A DNA stretch of 64,000 nt. Source: Pseudomonas weihenstephanensis. Lineage in GTDB: Bacteria > Pseudomonadota > Gammaproteobacteria > Pseudomonadales > Pseudomonadaceae. A program made the translations under genes and the position numbers. The stretch covers positions 124,001 through 188,000 of the forward strand of contig NZ_JYLF01000004.1 of NCBI RefSeq assembly GCF_001043055.1. Reading direction: 5' to 3'. Under the pieces are notes generated by a model. That model searched no databases, was not told where the DNA came from, and saw only the letters and a program-made list of their open reading frames with translations. Shown one piece after another: positions 17,033 to 25,990 of the stretch. The first letter of the stretch is position 1. Every line of letters starts with the position of its first letter.

Positions 17033-17943
17033 ACCTTCGCCACGAGAGGACGACCCAACAGGCCTTGAGGACGGAAGATCAGGATCAGCACCAGCAGCGA
17101 GAAACTGAACACGTCTTTGTAGTCCGAGTTAACCAGCCCTGCGAACAGCGACTCGGAAATCCCCAGAATGATGCCCCCGAGCATGGCGCCGGGCAGCGAT
17201 CCAATCCCGCCGAGCACCGCCGCCGTGAACGCCTTGATGCCAATGATGAAGCCTGCATAAAAGTCAAAAGTGCCGTAGTTCATGGTGATCAGCACACCGG
17301 CCAGGGCGGCCATTGCGGCGCCGATCACAAACACGTAAGAAATCACCCGATCCGTGTTGATGCCCAGAATGGAGGCCATTTTGCGGTCTTGTTGAGTGGC
17401 GCGGCACATGCGGCCCAGTTTGGTGTACTTGATGATGTAAGTGAGCAGGCCCATGCCGATGAAAGCCGCGATCAGAATGAAGACTTTGGTGTACGTGAGT
17501 TGCACGAAGCCTGAGCCGATATCGACTCGCCACGCACCGCTGAGCAACGTAGGCACACCTTGTTGGCGCGAACCCTGAGCGATTTGTACGTAGTTTTGCA
17601 GGATCAGGGAAATACCGATGGCGCTGATCAGCGGTGCCAGTCGCGTGGAGTTTCGCAGGGGCTTGTAGGCCACGCGCTCGATCACCCAGCCATACACGCC
17701 AGTGACCACCACGGTGAAAATCAACGTGCCGAGCATCAGGAGCGGAAAGGACTCAATACCGAAATAGGCCAACAAAGCCAGACTGATTGCCGCCAGGTAA
17801 GCAGAAATCATGTACACCTCGCCGTGAGCGAAGTTGATCATACCGATGATGCCGTAGACCATTGTGTAGCCGATGGCGATCAGGCCGTAGACAGACCCGA
17901 GGGTCAGGCCGTTCAGCAGTTGCTGTAGGAATATACCGTCCAT
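17029..17943 (-). CDS. livH: Branched-chain amino-acid ABC permease LivH
   Basis: A 304-residue membrane protein with about eight helices. The N-terminal MDGIFLQQLLNGLTLGSVYGL and the EAA-type region RATQQDRKMASILGINTDRVIS match LivH. Located downstream of livK with a 164-base gap that holds a GC-rich palindromic stretch (17975-18095), possibly allowing more binding protein than permease to be made. Confidence 0.95.
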   Translation of the reverse strand: MDGIFLQQLLNGLTLGSVYGLIAIGYTMVYGIIGMINFAHGEVYMISAYLAAISLALLAYFGIESFPLLMLGTLIFTVVVTGVYGWVIERVAYKPLRNSTRLAPLISAIGISLILQNYVQIAQGSRQQGVPTLLSGAWRVDIGSGFVQLTYTKVFILIAAFIGMGLLTYIIKYTKLGRMCRATQQDRKMASILGINTDRVISYVFVIGAAMAALAGVLITMNYGTFDFYAGFIIGIKAFTAAVLGGIGSLPGAMLGGIILGISESLFAGLVNSDYKDVFSFSLLVLILIFRPQGLLGRPLVAKV

Positions 17944-18107
17944 AACGCAATCTCACGCACTGGAGCCATCACGCAGACACACGCCTCCCACGCCGTCCGA
18001 GGACAGCTTGTTTGGCAGGGTTTGCGTGGCTCCTGGAAAAGAAGACAGGGAGGCAGATGTCACCCGCCTGAACGGTCGCCCAAGCGCCGTTCAGGGGTGG
18101 GGTCATC

Positions 18108-19244
18108 TCACTTCTGTTTTTCCAGCTGGTGATACTTGCCGTCTTTGTCCCACTGATACACCACGTAGTCAGAGACTTTGAGGTCGCCTTTGCTGTCCCA
18201 GGCTTTTTCGCCCATCACGGTGTTCACCGGGTTGGCTTTGAGCCATTTGGCAGCGTCTTCGCCTTTGTTGGATTTAGCGCCGTTGAACGCTTGAGCCAAG
18301 GCTTGAATCGAGGCGTAGGCATACAAGGTGTAGCCTTCAGGCTCGGTGCCAGCTTTGCGGAACTGGTCCACCACCGCTTTGCTGTCAGGCAGCAGGCGTG
18401 GGTCAGCACCAAAGGTCATGTACACACCTTCAACGTATTGCGGGCCACCTGCGGTGGTGACCAGCTCATCAGTGACCACGCCATCATCGGACATGAACTT
18501 CACGTCTTTAAGACCCTGCTCACGCAATTGGCGCACCAGAGGGCCGGCTTCCGGGTGCAGCCCGCCGAAATACACAACATCGGCGCCGGTTGAACGGATC
18601 TTGGTCACCACGGCACTGAAATCTTTTTCGCCACGGGTCAGGCCTTCGTACAGCACCGGCTCGACGCCGCGCTTGATCAGTTGGGCTTTGGTGGCATCGG
18701 CCAGGCCTTGGCCGTAGGTGTCCTTGTCATGCAGCACCACCACTTTTTTGCCTTTGAGCACGTCGACAATGTAGTCCGCCGCCACGATGCCTTGCTGATC
18801 GTCGCGCCCGCACATACGGAACATGGCGCTCAGGCCGCGCTCGGTGACTGCCGGGTTGGTGGAACCCGGCGTGATTGCGATCACACCCGCATCGGCATAC
18901 ACCTCAGAAGCCGGAATCGTGGACGAAGAACAGAAGTGCCCCACAACTGCCGCAACCTTGTCCTGATCGACCAAACGGTTGGCCACCGCTACCGCCTGTT
19001 TAGGTTCACAAGCATCGTCGCCTTTGACCAACATGATTTTTTCGCCGTTGATACCCCCTGCGGCGTTGATCGTATCGGCTGCCGCCTGCGCGCCCTTCAT
19101 GTACTGCTCACCAAATGCCGCATTGGCGCCGGTCATCGGACCCGCCACACCAATTTTTAAATCCGCCTGAACAAACGTAGAAACACCCAACGCAGTCGCC
19201 ACTGCGAGGGCCAGAAAACCTTTCTTATAGAACGTCTGCGACAT
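18108..19244 (-). CDS. livK: Branched-chain amino-acid-binding periplasmic protein LivK/BraC
   Basis: A 378-residue periplasmic binding protein. The signal peptide (residues 1-27) ends at TFVQA before DLKIGVAGP, and the first mature residues (KIGVAGPMTGANAAFGEQY) are typical of the Leu/Ile/Val-binding family. Cysteines at about 58 and 83 could form the conserved disulfide. It is the first gene of livKHMGF. A near-consensus sigma-54 promoter sits 55 bases upstream. Confidence 0.95.
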   Translation of the reverse strand: MSQTFYKKGFLALAVATALGVSTFVQADLKIGVAGPMTGANAAFGEQYMKGAQAAADTINAAGGINGEKIMLVKGDDACEPKQAVAVANRLVDQDKVAAVVGHFCSSSTIPASEVYADAGVIAITPGSTNPAVTERGLSAMFRMCGRDDQQGIVAADYIVDVLKGKKVVVLHDKDTYGQGLADATKAQLIKRGVEPVLYEGLTRGEKDFSAVVTKIRSTGADVVYFGGLHPEAGPLVRQLREQGLKDVKFMSDDGVVTDELVTTAGGPQYVEGVYMTFGADPRLLPDSKAVVDQFRKAGTEPEGYTLYAYASIQALAQAFNGAKSNKGEDAAKWLKANPVNTVMGEKAWDSKGDLKVSDYVVYQWDKDGKYHQLEKQK

Positions 19245-19585
19245 GAGGTGATGCTCCTGAGGTTTTTAGTAGGCACTTCGACTTCACGTAAAGCGCTGAG
19301 CAAGGCGCGTGCCATTGGTTTTTTATTCTTAAAAAAGCCGTTGTCTTATTGTTTTATCGACTGTTTCGGGCCCATTTTTATTGGGCGTGCAACCGTCTAA
19401 ACCGAGGAAGGTGAAACTGTTCATGGTTGCCGGGTGCTACCTGCGCACCCGTGTAGCGCAACCGGATTGCCCTGGGGTGCGCAGGCAACCTGTAACCACC
19501 TGCGTCACCTAACTGCACACTCCCGGTGCGTGATTGCTACAGCCCGCACCATGTGAGGCTAGTCGCTGCGCAGGTAAACGCCGGG
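19245..19585. other. Leader and spacer between livK and amaA
   Basis: The half next to livK holds its sigma-54 promoter (19299-19315). The rest is non-coding with GC-rich palindromic stretches (GGTTGCCGGGTGCT...GGTGCGCAGGCAACC, 19424-19490) that could serve as the amaA transcript end. Confidence 0.6.
19299..19315 (-). promoter_or_regulatory. Sigma-54 promoter for livKHMGF
   Basis: On the minus strand, ATGGCACGCGCCTTGCT matches the -24/-12 consensus (TGGCACG, four bases, TTGCW) exactly, with ten bases between GG and GC. The start of transcription would be near 19288, 44 bases upstream of the livK ATG. RpoN-dependent expression fits nitrogen control of amino-acid uptake. Confidence 0.85.
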
Positions 19586-20869
19586 TTATATGACGATTCT
19601 TAAACACTGCCCCGCGTGGTACAGCGAAAAGCCGGCCTCATATAAACAACTGCGCAAACCCGTGCCCGAGAGCGGTTGCATGGCAGAAAAAGGGATCGGC
19701 AGGGCCTTGGCGTCGCCATGGCACAGATAATCGGCAAACGCCTTGCCCACTACGCTGCCAGTGGTCACACCCCGGCCGTTGTAACCGGTGACCGCGACTA
19801 AACCGGGCGCAGGCTCAAATAAACGCATCAAGTGGTCGGGGGTAAACGCAATGCGGCCGGTCCAAGTGCACTCCCACTCCACGCCTTTCAAGTACGGGAA
19901 GTAGTGCTGTTGCACCCGGTCGGCCCAGGCTTTGAGGAACCACGCCGGTTTTTGGTTGCCATTGCCCAGGCTGCCGAGCAGCAAGCGGCCCTCGGCATCC
20001 CTGCGGATGCTGCTCAGTACCTGTCGCGTGTCCCAGGAGCCTTGACCGCCGGGCAAGATGCGTTGCGCGGCCTCGTCCGTCAGGGGTTTGGACGCCACCT
20101 GGTAGTAATAACCGGGGAAAAAATGCCGCCGCAAGTCAGTCCATTCGCCTTCGGTATAGGCATTGGACGCCAGCACCACCTGCTCAGCACTGACCGCGCC
20201 CAGGGCCGTGCGCACTGACCAGCGCTGCCCCTGGCGCTCTAGCCCGGTAACGGGCGAGTGATCGAACAGGCGCGCGCCCAAATCACTGGCGGCCTTGGCC
20301 AAGCCGGACGTGTAAGCCATAGGGTTGAGCGTACCGGCACGTCGATCCAGCAAGGCTGCCGCAATTTTTGCAGTGCCGGTAGCCGCTTCGCAGGCGGCGC
20401 CGGTCAGGAGTTCCACGGGCGCACCGCGACGTTTCCATTGTTGCTCACGGCTGCGCAAGTCCGCTTCACCCTTGGCGTTATGCGCCATGTGCAAGGTGCC
20501 TTCGCGGCGCAACTGGCAATCAATGTTGTATTTATCAATCAGGCTGAACACCAAGGCAGGCGCAGCGCCGAGCATACGGTTGAGCTGGCTGCCCACGGCG
20601 TGGCCAAATCCGGCTTCGATGTCATCGGGGGCAATCCACATCCCGGCGTTCACCAGCCCTACATTTCGCCCCGAGCCGCCGTGACCGGTGCGATGGGCTT
20701 CGAGCACGCAGACGCTTTTGCCTTGTTCGAGTAAATGGATCGCACTGGATAAACCGGTAATTCCGGCTCCAATCACACACACATCAACGTTTAATTCGCC
20801 CTTGAACGCGGACGATTGGGGGCGTTGTGGCGTGAGGGTTTCCCACAGACATTGTTCTTGTAGTGGCAT
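19586..20869 (-). CDS. amaA: L-pipecolate oxidase (FAD-dependent), AmaA
   Basis: A 427-residue flavoprotein of the DAO family. The dinucleotide-binding motif VCVIGAGITGLSSAIHLLE is near residues 31-49. The C-terminal region has the glycine signature GYNGRGVTTGSVVG. L-Pipecolate oxidation gives piperideine-6-carboxylate in the P. putida D-lysine route. Placement next to amaB and a divergent LysR gene supports this over PuuB-type putrescine oxidase, which is the main alternative. The start is ATG 20869 after GGAG; an upstream TTG at 20875 is in frame. Confidence 0.82.
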   Translation of the reverse strand: MPLQEQCLWETLTPQRPQSSAFKGELNVDVCVIGAGITGLSSAIHLLEQGKSVCVLEAHRTGHGGSGRNVGLVNAGMWIAPDDIEAGFGHAVGSQLNRMLGAAPALVFSLIDKYNIDCQLRREGTLHMAHNAKGEADLRSREQQWKRRGAPVELLTGAACEAATGTAKIAAALLDRRAGTLNPMAYTSGLAKAASDLGARLFDHSPVTGLERQGQRWSVRTALGAVSAEQVVLASNAYTEGEWTDLRRHFFPGYYYQVASKPLTDEAAQRILPGGQGSWDTRQVLSSIRRDAEGRLLLGSLGNGNQKPAWFLKAWADRVQQHYFPYLKGVEWECTWTGRIAFTPDHLMRLFEPAPGLVAVTGYNGRGVTTGSVVGKAFADYLCHGDAKALPIPFSAMQPLSGTGLRSCLYEAGFSLYHAGQCLRIVI

Positions 20870-20908
20870 TGCCAAGCTCCAGAAATGAAACCTAACCCGA
20901 GTCGAAAG

Positions 20909-21060
20909 CCCTCACCCTAACCCTCTCCCAAAGGGAGAGGGGACTGACCGCGTGCGGGTTCAGATCACCACAACCTCTACAGATGTGACTGACCGAGCAC
21001 GGGTTATAGATCACTGCACATCAGCTCCCTCTCCCTCCGGGAGAGGGTTGGGGTGAGGGC
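20909..21060. repeat. CCCTCACC/GGGAGAGGG repeat element between amaB and amaA
   Basis: Outer arms CCCTCACCCTAACCCTCTCCC and CTCCGGGAGAGGGTTGGGG flank a diverged internal duplication (GACTGACCGCGTGCGGGTTCAG at 20943 and GACTGACCGAGCACGGGTT at 20987). It lies in the amaB-amaA transcript and could attenuate the second gene. Confidence 0.8.
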
Positions 21061-21070
21061 AAACATCACA

Positions 21071-22561
21071 TCAGTCAAAGGTAATGCCCTGTGCCAACGG
21101 CAACTCCAGTGAGTAGTTGACGGTATTGGTCTGGCGCCGCATGTAGCCACGCCACGCATCCGAACCCGACTCACGCCCGCCGCCCGTTTCTTTTTCGCCA
21201 CCAAACGCGCCGCCAATTTCGGCACCGCTCGGCCCGATATTGACGTTGGCAATCCCGCAATCACTGCCCGTCGCCGACATAAACTGCTCAGCCTCACGCA
21301 CGTCGGTGGTAAAGATGCACGACGACAAACCCTGCGGCACGGCGTTATTGAGGCGCAGCGCCTCAGCGAATTCGCTGTAACCGACTACGTACAAAATGGG
21401 CGCGAAGGTCTCGTTGCACATCACCTCGCTCTGCTCGGGCATTTCAACAATCGCCGGACTGACGTAGTACGCGTCGGGGTAATGGCTGGCCAACTGGCGC
21501 TCACCGCCAAACACCCGCCCGCCTTCGCTCAGGGCCTGCTCCAGCGCATCCTGCATGTTTTCAAAGCTGTGTTTGTCAATCAGCGGCCCCACCAAATTGC
21601 CCTCCAGCGGGTGGCCGATACGGACGTTGGAATAGGCGGCTTTGAGCCGTGTAACGATCTCGTCTTTCACCGACTCATGGGCTATCAAGCGGCGCAGACT
21701 GGTGCAGCGTTGACCCGCCGTGCCCACGGCGCTGAACAGAATGGCGCGTACCGCCATGTCCAGATCCGCACTCGGCCCCAGGATCATGGCGTTGTTACCG
21801 CCCAACTCAAGAATGCTGCGGGCAAAGCGCGCGGCAATTTTAGGCGCCACTTCACGGCCCATGCGCGTGCTGCCGGTGGCACTGATCAGGGCTACACGCG
21901 GGTCATCGACCAAGGCTTCGCCAGCGTCGCGGCCACCGACAATCACTTGGCTGAGGTAGTTGGGCGCATCGCTGAAGGTGCTGAGCACGCGATCAAACAA
22001 CGCCTGGCAGGCCAGCGCAGTGAGTGGGGTTTTCTCGGAAGGTTTCCAGATCACTGCGTTACCACACACCAGCGCCAGCGTGGTGTTCCATGCCCACACC
22101 GCGACCGGAAAGTTGAACGCGCTGATGACCCCGACCACACCCAGCGGATGCCAGGTTTCACGCATGTGATGGCCGGGGCGCTCGGAGGCGATGGTCAGGC
22201 CATACAACTGGCGGGACAGCCCGACCGCGAAGTCGCAGATGTCGATCATTTCCTGCACTTCACCCAAACCTTCCTGAGTAATTTTGCCCGCCTCCCACGA
22301 CACCAACTCGCCCAGGTCTGCTTTGTATTGACGCAGTAAGTCGCCAAATTGGCGCACCAACTCTCCACGACGGGGGGCCGGCACCTTGCGCCACGCTTCA
22401 AAAGCATGTTCGGCACGGGTCACGTGCTGCTCGACTTCGGCCCCACCTTCCCAGTGCACGGCGGCGATCTGGCTGCCATCAATGGGCGTGTGTACGGGCT
22501 GCTTGCCCTGTTGATACAACGCAGGGTTTACCCCTAAACGATCCAGCAATGCGCCAACCAT
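21071..22561 (-). CDS. amaB: L-piperideine-6-carboxylate dehydrogenase (aldehyde dehydrogenase family), AmaB
   Basis: A 496-residue ALDH. The family motif LELGGNNA is near residue 252, catalytic cysteine C286 lies in GTAGQRCTSLRR, and the C-terminal GAFGGEKETGGGRESGSDAW is typical of ALDH7/PaaZ-type members. It oxidises the semialdehyde to L-2-aminoadipate. Upstream lies the divergent LysR gene with about 165 bp shared. Co-regulated with amaA. Confidence 0.88.
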   Translation of the reverse strand: MVGALLDRLGVNPALYQQGKQPVHTPIDGSQIAAVHWEGGAEVEQHVTRAEHAFEAWRKVPAPRRGELVRQFGDLLRQYKADLGELVSWEAGKITQEGLGEVQEMIDICDFAVGLSRQLYGLTIASERPGHHMRETWHPLGVVGVISAFNFPVAVWAWNTTLALVCGNAVIWKPSEKTPLTALACQALFDRVLSTFSDAPNYLSQVIVGGRDAGEALVDDPRVALISATGSTRMGREVAPKIAARFARSILELGGNNAMILGPSADLDMAVRAILFSAVGTAGQRCTSLRRLIAHESVKDEIVTRLKAAYSNVRIGHPLEGNLVGPLIDKHSFENMQDALEQALSEGGRVFGGERQLASHYPDAYYVSPAIVEMPEQSEVMCNETFAPILYVVGYSEFAEALRLNNAVPQGLSSCIFTTDVREAEQFMSATGSDCGIANVNIGPSGAEIGGAFGGEKETGGGRESGSDAWRGYMRRQTNTVNYSLELPLAQGITFD

Positions 22562-22726
22562 GTGAACACTCCCTCAACGTGAAGACATTTGCCGCAGTCA
22601 GCGGCACAGGTCTTTAGTTGTAGCTGGCACTTTGCGCGCCAACAAACGACCTTTAAGCGAGATATCATTCCGAAAATTCATGCTGCGCTGGTAACGTTGG
22701 CTAACAACAAAAATACGAGGCTGCTC

Positions 22727-23653
22727 ATGCTCAATAAACGCTACCTGCCGTCGATCACTGCCTTGCAGTGTTTTGAAGCCGTGACCCGCCATCTGAGTTT
22801 TACCCGCGCGGCGCAGGAGTTGAACTTGACCCAAAGCGCGGTCAGCAAACAGGTCGCACAGCTCGAAGAGTTGCTCCAACATTTGCTGTTCCGGCGGGTA
22901 CGGCGCCGTCTGCAACTGACGCCTGCCGGTGATTTGTATCTGGTAGAAGTCCGAAAAATCCTGACCCAAGTCGAAATGTCGACTCACACACTGCGCTCCT
23001 ACGGCGGCGAAACTGAAGTCTTGCGCGTCTCCACCCCCTCAACCTTCGGCGCACGCTGGCTTGTGCCACGGCTTAAAGGTTGGCGACTACGGCACCCGCA
23101 GATTCATCTGGATGTGTGCAACGAACAGCAGGCAGACGATTTGTTGCAAGGGCACAGCGATCTGGCGTTTTACTTCGGCCAAGGCTCACGCCCCGGCACT
23201 GAGTGCCTGAAAGTGCTGGAAGAAGAGTTGGTGGCCGTGTGTGCGCCCTTAAGCTTGCCCGGCACAGCGTTCACCGATCCCACGCAATTGACCGATTTGG
23301 TACTGCTGCAAAACGCTTCACGCCCACAAGCGTGGCATGAATGGTTTGAACACCAGGGCTACCGCACGGACCACAGCTACCACGGCCCGCGCTTTGACAC
23401 CTTTTATATGTGCATTCGTGCAGCTCAGGTCGGCTGCGGGGTGGCCTTGCTGCCACGGTTTTTGGTCGAAGAGGAATTAGCAGATGGCAAATTGGTAATC
23501 GCCTGGCCGTACGCCATGCCCAGTCACGATGCGTATTACCTGGCCTACCCCGAGCATTCCGCGAGCGTGCCCAAAGTGCAGGCGTTCGTCAGCTGGATGA
23601 TGGAGCAAAGGGACGCCCCGCCGTCTGCGACTGTCGAGGGCGAGTCGCTGTAA
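22727..23653 (+). CDS. amaR: LysR-family regulator of the pipecolate genes
   Basis: About 308 residues. The N-terminal winged helix (FEAVTRHLSFTRAAQELNLTQSAVSKQVAQLE, residues 14-45) is textbook LysR; the rest is a periplasmic-binding-like effector domain. Start placed at MLNKRYLP (22727), the usual LysR beginning, rather than at 22589. Divergence from amaB and P. aeruginosa PA4914 placement (from memory) suggest activation of amaB/amaA by a lysine-pathway intermediate. The symbol is by analogy. Confidence 0.78.
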   Translation: MLNKRYLPSITALQCFEAVTRHLSFTRAAQELNLTQSAVSKQVAQLEELLQHLLFRRVRRRLQLTPAGDLYLVEVRKILTQVEMSTHTLRSYGGETEVLRVSTPSTFGARWLVPRLKGWRLRHPQIHLDVCNEQQADDLLQGHSDLAFYFGQGSRPGTECLKVLEEELVAVCAPLSLPGTAFTDPTQLTDLVLLQNASRPQAWHEWFEHQGYRTDHSYHGPRFDTFYMCIRAAQVGCGVALLPRFLVEEELADGKLVIAWPYAMPSHDAYYLAYPEHSASVPKVQAFVSWMMEQRDAPPSATVEGESL

Positions 23654-23762
23654 ACGTAAAAACCGCTGGCACAACCGCCCACGGATATGCGCCACTAGCG
23701 TCATTCATTGAAAGAGCTGAAAGCCGTGGCAATCAGGCACGGCCAGCATGGAGATTCGCGTT

Positions 23763-24977
23763 ATGAGCGAGAGTGTGTTTGCCGATCGCATCGTGCAGAA
23801 CCTGCTCGACACCGACTTCTACAAATTGACCATGATGCAGGCGGTGCTGCACAACTACCCCAACGTGGAAGTTGAATGGGAATTTCGCTGCCGTAACAGC
23901 GAAGACTTACGCCCCTACTTGAGCGAAATCCGGCATCAGATCGAGCGTTTGGCTGAGTTGAGCATGAGCCAGGACCAACTCGGTTTTCTGGAACGGATTA
24001 CGTTTATGAAGCCTGACTTCATACGCTTTCTGGGCCTGTTTCGCTTTAACTTGCGCTATGTCCACACCGGAATCGAAAACGGCGAGCTGTTTATCCGCCT
24101 GCGTGGCCCGTGGCTGCATGTGATTCTGTTTGAGGTGCCATTACTGGCGATCGTCAGTGAAGTGCGCAACCGCTCGCGCTATGCCGATACGGTACTGTCG
24201 CAAGCCCGTGAGCAGCTCTATCGCAAGTTTGACTGGCTGCAAGCCAATGCCAGCGCCGATGAACTGGCCGGTTTACAAGTGGCCGATTTCGGTACACGTC
24301 GCCGGTTTTCGTACCGCGTGCAGGAAGAAGTGGTCAGCGTGCTCAAGCATGACTTCCCCGGTCGTTTTGTGGGCACCAGCAACGTCAACTTGTCCCGCGA
24401 ACTGGACATGAAGCCTCTGGGCACAATGGCCCACGAATGGATCATGGCCCATCAGCAACTGGGGCCACGGCTGATCGACAGTCAAAGTGCGGCGCTCGAT
24501 TGCTGGGTGCGTGAATACCGGGGCCTGTTGGGGATTGCACTGACGGACTGCATCACCACCGATGCCTTCCTCAAGGATTTTGATCTTTACTTTGCCAAGC
24601 TGTTTGACGGCTTGCGCCACGACTCGGGTGACCCCGTGGTCTGGGCCGAAAAATGCATCGCGCATTACCACGCGCTGGGCATAGACCCAATGAGCAAGAC
24701 GCTGGTGTTTTCCGACAGCCTGACCCTGCCCCGTTCGCTGGAAATATTCCGCACGTTGCGCGGCAGGATCAACGTCAGTTTCGGTATCGGCACCAACCTG
24801 ACCTGCGACATTCCGGGGGTTGAGCCGATGAGCATCGTCCTTAAAATGACCGGCTGCAACGGCTCACCGGTGGCGAAAATTTCGGATGAGCCGGGCAAGA
24901 CCCACTGTTCTGACCCCAACTTCGCCGCCTATCTGCGCCATGTTTTCCAAGTTCCTGAACATTCTCCCAAGGAGTGA
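23763..24977 (+). CDS. pncB: Nicotinate phosphoribosyltransferase
   Basis: A 404-residue enzyme of the PncB family. Characteristic stretches are [15 protein letters not shown] (near residue 14), [21 protein letters not shown] (about 205-225) with the catalytic His region, and [15 protein letters not shown] (about 278). It converts nicotinate and PRPP to nicotinate mononucleotide in NAD salvage. The start MSESVFAD has GGAG seven bases upstream; an in-frame ATG 15 bases earlier (23748) is less well spaced. Next to nadE (3-base gap), likely co-transcribed. Confidence 0.93.
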   Translation: MSESVFADRIVQNLLDTDFYKLTMMQAVLHNYPNVEVEWEFRCRNSEDLRPYLSEIRHQIERLAELSMSQDQLGFLERITFMKPDFIRFLGLFRFNLRYVHTGIENGELFIRLRGPWLHVILFEVPLLAIVSEVRNRSRYADTVLSQAREQLYRKFDWLQANASADELAGLQVADFGTRRRFSYRVQEEVVSVLKHDFPGRFVGTSNVNLSRELDMKPLGTMAHEWIMAHQQLGPRLIDSQSAALDCWVREYRGLLGIALTDCITTDAFLKDFDLYFAKLFDGLRHDSGDPVVWAEKCIAHYHALGIDPMSKTLVFSDSLTLPRSLEIFRTLRGRINVSFGIGTNLTCDIPGVEPMSIVLKMTGCNGSPVAKISDEPGKTHCSDPNFAAYLRHVFQVPEHSPKE

Positions 24978-24980
24978 ATC

Positions 24981-25808
24981 ATGCAGGCCGTACAGCGCCA
25001 AATTGCACAAGACCTCAAGGTCCAGCCGCCGTTTAAAGACATTGCGGCCCTTGAAGCTGAAGTCGCACGACGCATTACCTTTATTCAGTGCTGCCTGCAC
25101 AACGCCAGGCTCAAGACGCTGGTGCTGGGCATCAGCGGCGGTGTCGACTCACTGACCGCAGGCCTGATGGCACAACGTGCGGTCAAGCAACTGCGCGAGC
25201 AGACCGGCGATCCGGCCTATCGCTTTATTGCGGTGCGCCTGCCCTACGGCGTGCAGCACGACGAAATCGACGCGACCGCAGCGGTGGACTTCATCAACCC
25301 CGATGAGCGCCAAACGGTAAACATTGGGCCTGCGGTCAAAGCGCTGGCAGCTGAAGTAGCCTCCTTTGAAGGCAAGCCACCGGCCACCGTGGACTTCGTG
25401 TTGGGCAACACCAAAGCGCGGATGCGCATGGTGGCGCAATACACCATCGCCGGTGCAACGGGCGGGCTGGTGATCGGCACTGACCATGCGGCAGAAGCGG
25501 TGATGGGGTTTTTCACCAAGTTTGGTGACGGCTCGTGTGATTTGGCGCCGCTGAGCGGGCTGGTTAAACATCAGGTACGCGCAATTGCACGGCATTTTGG
25601 TGCACCGGAATCGCTGGTGGAGAAAGTCCCGACGGCCGACCTCGAAGACCTGGAACCGGGCAAGCCCGACGAAGCGTCCCACGGCGTGACCTATGCCGAG
25701 ATCGATGCCTTTTTGCACGGCGAGCCGGTAAGCGAAGAGACGTTCAACATCATTTGCAGCACGTATGAAAAAACCCATCACAAGCGTGAGATGCCGTTCG
25801 CGCCTTGA
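24981..25808 (+). CDS. nadE: NH3-dependent NAD synthetase
   Basis: A 275-residue protein. The PP-loop [17 protein letters not shown] lies near residues 47-63, and [21 protein letters not shown] marks the synthetase active site. No glutaminase domain is attached. It completes NAD from nicotinate adenine dinucleotide. A strong AAGGAG ribosome site lies inside the short gap behind pncB. Confidence 0.96.
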   Translation: MQAVQRQIAQDLKVQPPFKDIAALEAEVARRITFIQCCLHNARLKTLVLGISGGVDSLTAGLMAQRAVKQLREQTGDPAYRFIAVRLPYGVQHDEIDATAAVDFINPDERQTVNIGPAVKALAAEVASFEGKPPATVDFVLGNTKARMRMVAQYTIAGATGGLVIGTDHAAEAVMGFFTKFGDGSCDLAPLSGLVKHQVRAIARHFGAPESLVEKVPTADLEDLEPGKPDEASHGVTYAEIDAFLHGEPVSEETFNIICSTYEKTHHKREMPFAP

Positions 25809-25823
25809 GACCGTGATCAACCT

Positions 25824-25876
25824 TTGCCCTCCCCCCAACTCTCTGCGAAAAGGAACGGGGGTGAGGGGCTTTGGAC
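25824..25876. repeat. Degenerate repeat element at the nadE end
   Basis: GCCCTCCCCCCAACTCTCTGCG...AACGGGGGTGAGGGG is a decayed copy of the CCCTCACC/GGGAGAGGG element seen elsewhere, here 15 bases past the nadE stop. Confidence 0.5.
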
Positions 25877-25990
25877 CTTGCGCACGCCAGCCAGAAAAAA
25901 CGGAATGACCCCAGCGTTTTTTTTCGCTTGTGGCCTACCCCGTCTACAGCTTTGATAGACGCCTGTTTCGTCGCCAGAGCCCTGCCCGCC

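Noticed and set aside
22640-22680. Sigma-54 promoter for amaB (TGGCACTTTGC word)
   Set aside because: Only six bases separate GG from GC instead of ten, so the geometry is wrong.
25871-25990. Longer N terminus for the short HglS-like protein
   Set aside because: The extra 40 codons have a low-complexity composition and overlap the decayed repeat after nadE; the MSSFDG start is more natural.
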